Of a stretch of DNA of 49,679 nucleotides, positions 7,058-14,646 are shown one piece after another. The stretch is taken from NCBI RefSeq assembly GCF_019091455.1, contig NZ_JAGXJN010000048.1, positions 1-49,679 of the forward strand. The letters run 5' to 3'. The notes under the pieces are model-generated. The model saw nothing but the letters and a program-made list of their open reading frames with translations, was not told where the DNA came from and did not search any database. The DNA comes from Chitinophaga sp. GbtcB8 (lineage in GTDB: Bacteria > Bacteroidota > Bacteroidia > Chitinophagales > Chitinophagaceae). Positions within the stretch are counted from its first letter, which is position 1. Each line of letters starts with the position of its first letter. A program made the position numbers and the translations under genes.

Positions 7058-8035
7058 TCAGCTTAATTCGTTTAGATCGCTTGCAAATGCTATTTTTTCC
7101 GGTTTCTCTTTGAGGTAATAAATAGAGATATGCTCCTGCTTAAGGGTATCTAATTCCAGCAGGCCTACAATTTTCTTCAGGCTTGCGTGGTGGGTCTTTT
7201 TCAGGTGATCAGTATATTCAAGGTCAAATTTTACCTGTGGCTGCTCATTAATGTAGGTACCGGTTTGGCTGGCCTTAAGCAGCCGGGCATCGGTTTGTAT
7301 GCCTTTAAACTTAATAGATACTGCATCACCGGGCTTAGCCAGCTTATGGTAAATAAGTGTGATGATAATCCGGAAAAATAAGAGGATGGCCGGGCAAACA
7401 ATAAGCGGGTGGCCCAAACTCATAAAACGCCATCCCATACCTTCACTTTCTGATAAATAGGCGTAGCCGTAATAAGCAATTACCAGCGCAGTAAGCGCTA
7501 ACCAGCCGAAGCTGATTAGCGCAATAGCTGCTTTTTTAATAGTGGCCTCTGAAGTTGCAAAAATAAAATAGGGCTCATGCTTTACTTCTTTATCAAGTAA
7601 CAGCTCAATCTTTTTTCCTACTTCAAAACGGCGTTCATAAGGCTTGGCGTCATTTATACTTGCCTTTTGTAAAATTTCAGCACCCACCAGGTTTTTAAAT
7701 GACAGGTTAAGATCATAAGCATCGTAACCTGCATTGGGCTTTGATGTTTTTGTGACCGCCATGATCTTAGCTTCCCGTCGTATCCCTTTCTCTCTCAGGT
7801 AGGTTATATTCCGTTTGGCAATAAAAATATTTATGATCCATTTACGGAAATATCCGGCTAACACTACCCCCCAGATCACCACAGAAGCTGCTGCAACGCT
7901 CAGCGCAAACCAGGGATCCCTTTCCCGGAGGTTGGGTGGGTATTCACTTTTGATGTTGTAATACAAAAGCATGGGAAGGACAATCGCAAAAAACACCGCG
8001 TTAATTATTGCGAATAATAAAAAGCCACGTTTCAT
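7058..8035 (-). CDS. Membrane protein with DUF3592-like repeats
   Basis: The 325-residue integral membrane protein has an N-terminal pair of membrane segments (residues about 5-25 and 44-63) and a second pair at about 170-225. Each pair is followed by a soluble beta-rich part. The soluble parts begin LREKGIRREAKIMAVTKTSK and FKGIQTDARLLKASQTGTYI, and each contains a strand with a conserved asparagine or 'VKFDLEYTD' edge. This repeated membrane/beta arrangement resembles DUF3592-type proteins, but the assignment is tentative. It is the middle gene of a three-gene operon, 54 nt after the DUF4870 gene. No function can be proposed. Confidence 0.6.
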   Translation of the reverse strand: MKRGFLLFAIINAVFFAIVLPMLLYYNIKSEYPPNLRERDPWFALSVAAASVVIWGVVLAGYFRKWIINIFIAKRNITYLREKGIRREAKIMAVTKTSKPNAGYDAYDLNLSFKNLVGAEILQKASINDAKPYERRFEVGKKIELLLDKEVKHEPYFIFATSEATIKKAAIALISFGWLALTALVIAYYGYAYLSESEGMGWRFMSLGHPLIVCPAILLFFRIIITLIYHKLAKPGDAVSIKFKGIQTDARLLKASQTGTYINEQPQVKFDLEYTDHLKKTHHASLKKIVGLLELDTLKQEHISIYYLKEKPEKIAFASDLNELS

Positions 8036-8089
8036 TGTCAGCCGGATGGGTTTTAATTAAGGGGTGATGGATATAAAGGCCGGCGGCGA

Positions 8090-8413
8090 CTACCCAATGA
8101 AAGAGAACTTATATTCGAACATTTTACCAATTACCGGGATAGGTTTTTGCGCACCATTGGCGGCATTAATAATACCCATTACCCAAAGCACGAAAATAAC
8201 CAGGCCTATCATGCTCAGAAAAGACAGGGAGGGTACTATAGTGGCGATAACACTTAATATTACATTTAATATAATACTTACAATGGCCAATCCTAATGCC
8301 TGCCGCAGGTGATATTTCAGCAGGGGATCCGCCTTTTCTTTTCCACTAAAATAGGCGATTGCCCAGCCGATAAGAGTAATGTAGGAGATCACAGATAATG
8401 TTTTGTTGTTCAT
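8090..8413 (-). CDS. DUF4870 (Tic20-like) small membrane protein
   Basis: The 107-residue protein has three to four hydrophobic helices. It shows the DUF4870 pattern: an N-terminal SVISYITLIGWAIAYF helix, the charged LKYHLRQALGLAIVS segment (consensus 'fHarQal'), and a C-terminal LVIFVLWVMGIINAANG helix. Members are widespread small inner-membrane proteins of unknown role, often next to envelope or stress genes. It is the first gene of the operon ending at 6313 and diverges from the TPR regulator at 8641. A plausible promoter lies 35-66 nt upstream. Confidence 0.8.
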   Translation of the reverse strand: MNNKTLSVISYITLIGWAIAYFSGKEKADPLLKYHLRQALGLAIVSIILNVILSVIATIVPSLSFLSMIGLVIFVLWVMGIINAANGAQKPIPVIGKMFEYKFSFIG

Positions 8414-8447
8414 AAGGCTTAGTTTTTTAGGTTTTAAGTTGCCTGCA

Positions 8448-8479
8448 CAAAACTGGGTTTAGTCAGAGGCCTTTCCAAA
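8448..8479 (-). promoter_or_regulatory. Predicted promoter of the DUF4870 operon
   Basis: On the minus strand there is a TTTG (8476-8479), a 20-nt spacer and CAGTTTTG (8448-8455), one base from TAnnTTTG. The phased half-site array at 8489-8538 begins directly upstream of the -33 element, where an activator would be expected. Confidence 0.5.
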
Positions 8480-8488
8480 TATCAGCCT

Positions 8489-8538
8489 GCTACAGACCAT
8501 CTACACCGGGCTGAAATACCATCTACAATGCGTCTACA
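8489..8538. promoter_or_regulatory. Array of TGTAGA half-sites in 11-bp register
   Basis: On the minus strand the sequence divides into 11-mers ATTGTAGACGC, ATTGTAGATGG, TATTTCAGCCC, GGTGTAGATGG and TCTGTAGCAGG. Four of the five carry TGTAG at the same position, so copies are spaced 11, 22 and 11 bp apart, all on one DNA face. Two more copies (TGTAGATGTAGA, on the plus strand) lie at 8578-8589. This looks like a multi-site operator between divergent transcripts. Confidence 0.6.
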
Positions 8539-8628
8539 ATTATTTTAAATACTTGTTTATCAAATCATTACAACTCCTGTAGATGTAGACTTTTTTGCCC
8601 GGGCGGGCGGGTCTTTTAATCTTTATAC

Positions 8629-8636
8629 TACTTTTG
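8629..8636 (+). promoter_or_regulatory. -7 promoter element of the TPR regulator gene
   Basis: TACTTTTG matches TAnnTTTG exactly and ends 4 nt before the ATG at 8641. The transcript would start at or next to the start codon, giving a leaderless or nearly leaderless mRNA. No good -33 TTTG is present at the usual spacing. Confidence 0.6.
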
Positions 8637-8640
8637 CGGT

Positions 8641-10491
8641 ATGAAATATATAGGGGTAAAAGGTGTATTCTTTTTGATAGGTATAAGCTTATGTTGTTTC
8701 ATAGCTACTGCGCAAACTTCTTCACCGGACCATTCACAACCGGCTGCCGGGTCAGGCCAGAGGGAGCAAGCCGCCCACCTTACCCACCTGGCAGAAGCTT
8801 ACCGTATAAACGAAAATTATCCATCCGCTATAGCAACAGCACAACAGGGCGCGGGCATTGCCCTGCAGCTGAAGGATCTTACCGCAGCCACCAGGGCCTA
8901 TACGGTGCTGGTTAATATTTACGCCAATACCAAACAGTTTGCCATCCTGAAAAAAACAAGCGACACCGCGCTGTCCATTGCCCAAAAGGCGCGTACCCCT
9001 ATTGCCATGGCTTATGGTTATTACACCCAGGCCTTATTATATAATGCGCTCGACAATGCCGATTCCGTAACCAACTACGCCCAATTGGGCCTTAAGGCAC
9101 AGGGGCAAAACCCGGAACCTTATATTTCCGCTAAAATATATTACCTGATGTATGCCCTGAACACCCTGTGGGATGATGTACAGAAAGTGAATACCTATGC
9201 ACAGAAAGCTACTGAAAATGCCCTGCAAACCGGTGATTATAACCTGCTAAGCAACTGTTACATAGCGCAATCAACCGCTGCTGATTATAACTACCAAAAA
9301 TCCCAGAGCACAGACCAGCGGGATCTTATTATTTATTATTTAAGAAAAGTTGAGGACCTGCACCAGCAACACCCTAAGGAAGTAGCACAAAAAACCTATG
9401 CTATAGCCTGTATAAATAGTGCTGATTATTATTTAAGAAATTTTCCGGCAACAGACGAAAAGGCGAAGGCAAACGCCATTCAATATGCCAACATGGCTAA
9501 AACAGCGGCAAAAAGTACTTTATACGGGCAGGAAATTATGGCCAGCAGCCTGGGTATCTTAAGCGAATATGCTAAGCGGGATAAAAAAACAGCACTGGAA
9601 GAAAATTATTTGCTGGAGGCTTACACCGTAATGCAAGACCAGAAGGATCCTTACTATTACACCCTTATTAACGTAGTAACGGCGCTGGCCAACCTTTATG
9701 AGAAAAACGGGAATTACACAAAAGCCCTGGAATTTCAGAAAAAAATAACCGAATATAAAGCCAAACTCTTTGACCGGCAGCAGGCGCTGAATGCCCAAAA
9801 GCTGGAAATACAGTACGAGACCGAAAAAAAAAATAACGAAGTACTAATGCTAAAACAACGGGAGCAATATAGCCGCATGCAGAACTACTTCTATATTGGC
9901 ATTGCCGCCGTTTCCCTCCTGGGGCTGATCTTTATGTTCCGCTCCTACCATTTCAGGCTGCGGTATTCACTGCAACGGGAAAAACAGCTGCAGCTGGAAA
10001 AGCAGGAAGCTGAATTGCAGATGAAGCTGGAAAAAGAGGAACAATCCCGGTTAAAGGCCGAACAGCAGCTGCTGGAAGCCCAGCAACAACAGCTGCAAAA
10101 AGAAGCCATGGCCAACCTGCTGCAATTGGAGCATAAAAAAGAGATGTTATTGCAGATCAAAGAAAAAATTAACGATAATGACCTGTTAAACATCAATAAG
10201 ATCTGGAATGAGGAACAGCTGCTGGATAATGATTTTGAAGATGTGAAATTGCAGATCCAGCAGGTACACCCCGATTTCTTTTACCTGTTAAATGAAAGAA
10301 CCCAGCAAAAGCTCACCCCTCTTGACCTGAAGCTGTGCGCTTACCTGCACCTTAAGATGGATACGAAGAAAATTGCCCAGATCCTGCATATTGAGCCTAA
10401 GAGTGTGCGCATGAGCCGGTACCGGATCAAACAAAAGCTGGGATTAGGGAAAGAGGAAGACCTGAATGTTTTTTTACAGAACCTGGGGTAA
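8641..10491 (+). CDS. Membrane-tethered TPR/coiled-coil regulator with C-terminal LuxR-like HTH
   Basis: The 616-residue protein has a signal sequence or first anchor (residues 4-26), then a TPR-like helical-repeat domain (about 40-375, with repeats such as YTVLVNIYANTKQFAILKKT and LANLYEKNGNYTKALEFQKK). A transmembrane helix (NYFYIGIAAVSLLGLIFMF, about 420-440) follows, then a Gln/Glu/Lys-rich coiled coil (about 445-520). The C-terminal helix-turn-helix reads LKLCAYLHLKMDTKKIAQIL, followed by EPKSVRMSRYRIKQKLGL. This architecture is a known Bacteroidota one-component type: a periplasmic sensor and a cytoplasmic DNA-binding end in one chain. It lies 110 bp upstream of the siderophore receptor on the same strand, so control of receptor or siderophore genes is plausible but unproven. 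Confidence 0.8.
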   Translation: MKYIGVKGVFFLIGISLCCFIATAQTSSPDHSQPAAGSGQREQAAHLTHLAEAYRINENYPSAIATAQQGAGIALQLKDLTAATRAYTVLVNIYANTKQFAILKKTSDTALSIAQKARTPIAMAYGYYTQALLYNALDNADSVTNYAQLGLKAQGQNPEPYISAKIYYLMYALNTLWDDVQKVNTYAQKATENALQTGDYNLLSNCYIAQSTAADYNYQKSQSTDQRDLIIYYLRKVEDLHQQHPKEVAQKTYAIACINSADYYLRNFPATDEKAKANAIQYANMAKTAAKSTLYGQEIMASSLGILSEYAKRDKKTALEENYLLEAYTVMQDQKDPYYYTLINVVTALANLYEKNGNYTKALEFQKKITEYKAKLFDRQQALNAQKLEIQYETEKKNNEVLMLKQREQYSRMQNYFYIGIAAVSLLGLIFMFRSYHFRLRYSLQREKQLQLEKQEAELQMKLEKEEQSRLKAEQQLLEAQQQQLQKEAMANLLQLEHKKEMLLQIKEKINDNDLLNINKIWNEEQLLDNDFEDVKLQIQQVHPDFFYLLNERTQQKLTPLDLKLCAYLHLKMDTKKIAQILHIEPKSVRMSRYRIKQKLGLGKEEDLNVFLQNLG

Positions 10492-10596
10492 GCTTCCAAT
10501 TCGGTCCTATCATATATTCTTCGCAGTTAGCCTCAATTTTTCCCTTTTCCGTAAAAACTTTTCCGGATTGTTAAAATGTCTTCCCATTTCTGCCCG

Positions 10597-10604
10597 CACC
10601 TTTG
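10597..10604 (+). promoter_or_regulatory. Possible -7 element of the siderophore receptor gene
   Basis: CACCTTTG is one base from TAnnTTTG and would start a transcript about 12 nt before the ATG at 10623. No clear -33 element is seen, so it may need an activator. Confidence 0.35.
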
Positions 10605-10622
10605 CGGAAATCTGATATTGTC

Positions 10623-12974
10623 ATGAAGCGGGTTATACAATTTATACTCCTCCTACTCCCTCTCTTTGGTTTTGCCATGAACGATGAAAATGAAACGGAC
10701 TTCGGATCCATTAAAGGGAAAATCACCACCAATGATAACAAGGCCGCAGCAGCGGTAAGCATTGTAGTAAAAGGAACTGCTAAAAATACACTGAGTAATG
10801 ATGATGGTACTTTCAGCATTCATCACCTGGCGCCCGGCAGCTATGAGCTGGAAGTATCGCTGGTAGGCTATGAAACACTCACGGAGAGTGTAACCGTAGA
10901 AAGGAATAAAACCGCCACTGTTAACTTACAGCTGCAGGTATCCAGCACACAGCTGCAGGAGATCATTATTACCCATACCAAAAATAAATTTGCAAAAAAG
11001 GAAAGTGAGCAGATTGCACGCCTGCCTATCAAAAACCTGGAAAACCCGCAGGTGTACCAGGTGGTGGGTAAAGCGCTGATGGATGAACAGGTAGCCACTG
11101 AACGTACGGATATTTACCGGAACATTCCCGGCGCCGTACCTAACTTTATAGCCGGCGGCTCACAGGGTATGACCATGCGCGGCTTTTCCAATACCGTGGG
11201 CATGCGGAATGGTTTGGTTACCAGCGCCGTAGTTCCATTAAACCCCATCATCCTGGAGCGGGTAGAAGCTATTAAAGGGCCTGCCGGTACTTTATTCGGC
11301 AGTAACCGCAACATTACTTTTGGCGGTGTTTTTAATTACGTGACTAAAAAACCGTATGAAGATTTTGGCGGTATGATCAGCTATACCGGCGGCAGCTACG
11401 AGCTAAGCCGGGTTGCTGCAGATGTAAATGCCCCGCTGAATAAAGATAAAACCTTACTGTTCCGCATGAACGCCGCTGCACAATCAGAAGGCTCATTCCA
11501 GGACCAGGGATATGCAAAGAACTATACAGTTGCGCCCAGCTTCTCGTACCAGGTAAATGAGCGGCTGAAGCTTACGGTAGAAGCGGAGCTTACCCGCGCT
11601 AACTATACTACTGCCTCCCTGGCCATTGGATCACTGAAAAATGTAACCGCCCATAACTTTAAAGATCTGCAGCTGAATTATAAAGCTTCTTACATTAATA
11701 ATGGTGTAGATGTTAGTAACGGTATTAATAATGTACAGGCGCTGGTAGAATATAAAATATCCGATAAATGGAAGTCACAAACCAACTACCTGTATTCAGA
11801 CGGCTTTTACAAGCATTTTTACTGGACCACCCTTACAATGCTCACGGATTCTACCATGGGCCGTTCTGTAAGGAACCAAACCCCGGAAACCTTTGGTAAT
11901 ACAGAGCTGCAGCAGAATTTCATCGGTGACTTTAACATAGGATCACTGCGCAACCGTATGGTGATCGGGTTGGATTATAATTATAACTATAACGACTTAT
12001 ACCGTGTTACTTTAAATGTGGATACGGTAAACATCCGCCAGCCTGTAAAAGACGTTAGTGCTGAAAAGCTGAATGCACTTTCTGTTCAGAAAGGTTTTGC
12101 CAGCACTACCACTAAAGCTTACAGCTACAGCGCATATGCTTCCGATGTATTGAACATTACGCCTAACCTGATGGCCATGTTAAGCTTACGGGTAGACCGG
12201 TTCACCACAAAAGGCACGTACACCCCTGCTACGGGTAAGTATGCCGGCGAATACAGCCAAACCTCCCTGTCGCCTAAATTCGGGTTGGTGTACCAGGTGA
12301 TACCGGAAAAAGTATCTGTATTTGGTAACTACATGAATGGCTTTGTGAACCTGGCGCCAGCTCCACAGCCGGACAATACCATCCTGGAGCTAAAACCTCA
12401 ATATGGCAACCAGTGGGAAGGTGGGGTGAAGTTTGATGTGATCAGCGGTAAATTAAGCGGCTCTGTTAGCTATTATGACATTTCGGTTACCAACTCCACC
12501 CGTATAGAAGTAATTGACGGGCAAAATTTCACCGTGCAGGACGGCACCCAGCACAGCAAAGGCTATGAGGTAGAAGTGATCGGCAACCCCGCTACCGGCG
12601 TAAATATTATAGCGGGTTATGCGCATAACGAGAACAAATACACGAAAGCATCTTCTGCACTGGAAGGTAAATATGTAACTTTTGCACCTAAAGATGTAGC
12701 CAACCTGTGGGTAAGTTATGCTATTCCGCAAGGCAAAGTGAAAGGCCTGGGTTTTGGCGTGGGCGGCAACTATGTAAGCGATTCGTGGTTTGAAGCTACC
12801 AACACATTTGTGCTGCCGGGGTATACCTTACTGAATGCCACTATCTTTTACGACCAGCCTAAGTTCCGCCTGTCTGTAAAAGGCAACAACCTGTTAAATA
12901 AACAATACTGGAATACCAATGGTACACCGCAGAAACAGCTGAATTTTCTGGCTAGTGTAGCATTTAAGTTCTGA
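10623..12974 (+). CDS. TonB-dependent siderophore receptor
   Basis: The 783-residue outer-membrane transporter has, in order: a signal peptide (KRVIQFILLLLPLFGFA), a carboxypeptidase-regulatory-like domain at about 30-110 (GSIKGKITTNDNKAAAAVSI, then SYELEVSLVGYETL), and a plug at about 120-250 with TDIYRNIPGAVPNF, GMTMRGFS and IKGPAGTLFGS. The 22-strand barrel ends in LNFLASVAFKF with the terminal aromatic residue. The plug and the late SKGYEVEV segment match ferrichrome/hydroxamate-type siderophore receptors. A TTG at 10602 would add seven residues; the ATG at 10623 gives the proper signal peptide. It converges on the NIS siderophore operon across a shared terminator and is the likely importer of its product. 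Confidence 0.92.
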   Translation: MKRVIQFILLLLPLFGFAMNDENETDFGSIKGKITTNDNKAAAAVSIVVKGTAKNTLSNDDGTFSIHHLAPGSYELEVSLVGYETLTESVTVERNKTATVNLQLQVSSTQLQEIIITHTKNKFAKKESEQIARLPIKNLENPQVYQVVGKALMDEQVATERTDIYRNIPGAVPNFIAGGSQGMTMRGFSNTVGMRNGLVTSAVVPLNPIILERVEAIKGPAGTLFGSNRNITFGGVFNYVTKKPYEDFGGMISYTGGSYELSRVAADVNAPLNKDKTLLFRMNAAAQSEGSFQDQGYAKNYTVAPSFSYQVNERLKLTVEAELTRANYTTASLAIGSLKNVTAHNFKDLQLNYKASYINNGVDVSNGINNVQALVEYKISDKWKSQTNYLYSDGFYKHFYWTTLTMLTDSTMGRSVRNQTPETFGNTELQQNFIGDFNIGSLRNRMVIGLDYNYNYNDLYRVTLNVDTVNIRQPVKDVSAEKLNALSVQKGFASTTTKAYSYSAYASDVLNITPNLMAMLSLRVDRFTTKGTYTPATGKYAGEYSQTSLSPKFGLVYQVIPEKVSVFGNYMNGFVNLAPAPQPDNTILELKPQYGNQWEGGVKFDVISGKLSGSVSYYDISVTNSTRIEVIDGQNFTVQDGTQHSKGYEVEVIGNPATGVNIIAGYAHNENKYTKASSALEGKYVTFAPKDVANLWVSYAIPQGKVKGLGFGVGGNYVSDSWFEATNTFVLPGYTLLNATIFYDQPKFRLSVKGNNLLNKQYWNTNGTPQKQLNFLASVAFKF

Positions 12975-12987
12975 TAGCCTTTTCCAT

Positions 12988-13030
12988 TAAAACAAAAAAA
13001 GACCTGAGCGTTCAGGTCTTTTTTGTTTTA
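12988..13030. terminator. Bidirectional terminator between receptor and siderophore operon
   Basis: A long inverted repeat has A-run plus GACCTGA on one side and TCAGGTC plus T-run on the other, around the loop GCG. It works for both convergent transcripts. The minus-strand stop codon of the AMP-ligase gene lies inside its right edge. Confidence 0.85.
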
Positions 13031-14398
13031 TACCTTTTCTGCCAGCCCCACCTGCTGCATGGCAGTATAATCCACTTTTCCGTTGGGCGTTAATAATATC
13101 TCATCAACCTGCTGTATCCGGAAGGCGCTAACATGCAGCTGCAGCTTTTCGCTTAGTAATTGTTTGATGGCGCTTCCGTCCAGCGTTCCCAGGTGCTGCA
13201 CCAGCAGGTACTTATCTTCCACGCCTATGCATGCCACCGTTCCTCCATTCAGCGCATTTTTCAGGATGGCCTCTACCTCATCCAGGTTCACGCGGGTACC
13301 AAATAGTTTTACAAACCGTTTCATACGGCCGGTAATGTAATAGTAACCCTCCGCATCTTTTTCGGCCATATCACCGGTATGCAAAACAGGGTTGTGATCA
13401 AAGGTTTGCAGACCAGCCAGGCCGGTAGCATAACCGCCAAACACATTAGGGCCCGTGTATACCAGCTCCTGCGTGTCAGGGCTTATATCAAAACGGCCGT
13501 TCTTAATGGGTAAACCAATGGAGCCGGCCTTGCTGAGCAGCGCCTCCGGCGGCAGGTAGGCCATACGCGCCGTGGCTTCCGTTTGTCCGTACATAATGAA
13601 GAATTGTTTATCCCGGGCAGCCGTATATTCCCCGAATGTTTTGGCCAACACCGGGCTAAGCCTGCCGCCGGCCTGCGTCATATACCGCAGGGATGCGTAT
13701 TCTTTTTTACAGAACCCAATGCGGTGCAGCATTTCATATACATAGGGCACGCCTGCTATTGACGTGTAGCCATACCGGGTAAAATCTTCCCAGAACTCTT
13801 TTTGCACCACATCCCGGCTGGTACATACCACCTGCCCGCCAGCCATGCTATTAGTGGTGAGAACAGATAACCCGTATGAGTAAAATACCGGCAGGGTAAG
13901 CGGGGTTACATCATGGTGCTGTATTGGTAAATAATCAATAATAGATAAGGCATTCTGCACCAGGTTATCTTCCGACAGCTTTACAAACTTGGGCGAGCCG
14001 GTGGTACCGGAAGTGCTTAACAATACTTTAATATCCGGGTGAATGGAGTAGTCAGATTGCGTACTATTTCTGAACAGGCGGGTGGTAGCTTCAAATCCTT
14101 CCACGGTTGTGCGGGATGGATCATAAATATAACAAGGCCTGTACAGCTGCTCCAGCTGCTGCTTGTAGGTTATGTTTAGCTTAGGGCTTAGTAAAGCAAT
14201 GGTGAACGGGCTATCCAGGAAGTTTAATAAAGCTTCAATAGCCGCAATGCTGTTATCAATATATAAGAATGCCAGGCCACGCCGCGGCTCAATATCCAGG
14301 GTATGTGTAAGATCAGTTACCCGGAAATGCTGGCCAGTAGCGGGATCTACATATACCAGCTGCGGGTTGGCAGCTATCAGGTCATACAATCTCATCAT
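13028..14398 (-). CDS. AMP-dependent acyl ligase (stand-alone adenylation enzyme)
   Basis: The 456-residue ANL-family enzyme activates a carboxylate as its adenylate, presumably loading the adjacent carrier protein. Motifs are complete: P-loop STSGTTGSPK (128-137), MYGQTEA (269-275), LHTGDMAEKD with the ribose-binding Asp (340-349), the hinge GRMKRFVKLFGTRV (357-370), and the catalytic Lys in TPNGKVDY (441). It is shorter than typical 500-550-residue members, like AsbC of petrobactin synthesis. Substrate residues around SYGLSVLTTNSMAGG do not allow a choice between fatty, aryl or amino acids. It is the last gene of the operon; its ATG overlaps the ACP stop codon (TGATG), implying coupled translation. 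Confidence 0.88.
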   Translation of the reverse strand: MMRLYDLIAANPQLVYVDPATGQHFRVTDLTHTLDIEPRRGLAFLYIDNSIAAIEALLNFLDSPFTIALLSPKLNITYKQQLEQLYRPCYIYDPSRTTVEGFEATTRLFRNSTQSDYSIHPDIKVLLSTSGTTGSPKFVKLSEDNLVQNALSIIDYLPIQHHDVTPLTLPVFYSYGLSVLTTNSMAGGQVVCTSRDVVQKEFWEDFTRYGYTSIAGVPYVYEMLHRIGFCKKEYASLRYMTQAGGRLSPVLAKTFGEYTAARDKQFFIMYGQTEATARMAYLPPEALLSKAGSIGLPIKNGRFDISPDTQELVYTGPNVFGGYATGLAGLQTFDHNPVLHTGDMAEKDAEGYYYITGRMKRFVKLFGTRVNLDEVEAILKNALNGGTVACIGVEDKYLLVQHLGTLDGSAIKQLLSEKLQLHVSAFRIQQVDEILLTPNGKVDYTAMQQVGLAEKV

Positions 14399-14640
14399 CA
14401 GTCAATAGCTATTTGATGTTTGCGCAGTGTTTCCTTTACTTTTTCCACGCTGCTCATTTCCAATACTTCTTCCGTATCAATAGAAATATTAAAAGCAGCT
14501 TCCAGCTCAGTGATCAGGTAAATGTGTGATACGGAATCCCATTCGGGGATGCTTTGATAGCTCAGCTCATTGGTGACCTGCGCTGCCGGGATGGATAAGG
14601 CGGCAGCGAATATATCCTGCAGTTGTTGCGTTGCGTTCAT
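14398..14640 (-). CDS. Acyl carrier protein of the siderophore operon
   Basis: The 80-residue four-helix carrier protein has the phosphopantetheine serine in WDSVSHIYLITELEAAF (Ser36). The signature keeps Asp-Ser but has Val where most ACPs have Leu. The C-terminal helix (SSVEKVKETLRKHQIAID) is typical. It would carry the acyl group activated by the ligase encoded immediately downstream. No phosphopantetheinyl transferase gene is in the window, so activation must come from elsewhere. The primary fatty-acid ACP is normally acidic and sits next to fabF, so this is a specialised pathway carrier. It starts 6 nt after the MATE gene. Confidence 0.88.
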   Translation of the reverse strand: MNATQQLQDIFAAALSIPAAQVTNELSYQSIPEWDSVSHIYLITELEAAFNISIDTEEVLEMSSVEKVKETLRKHQIAID

Positions 14641-14646
14641 GTTGAA

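Noticed and set aside
10623..12974. SusC-type nutrient transporter
   Set aside because: It has a carboxypeptidase-regulatory-like domain, but at 783 residues it is shorter than SusC, has no SusD partner, and its plug and barrel resemble siderophore receptors.
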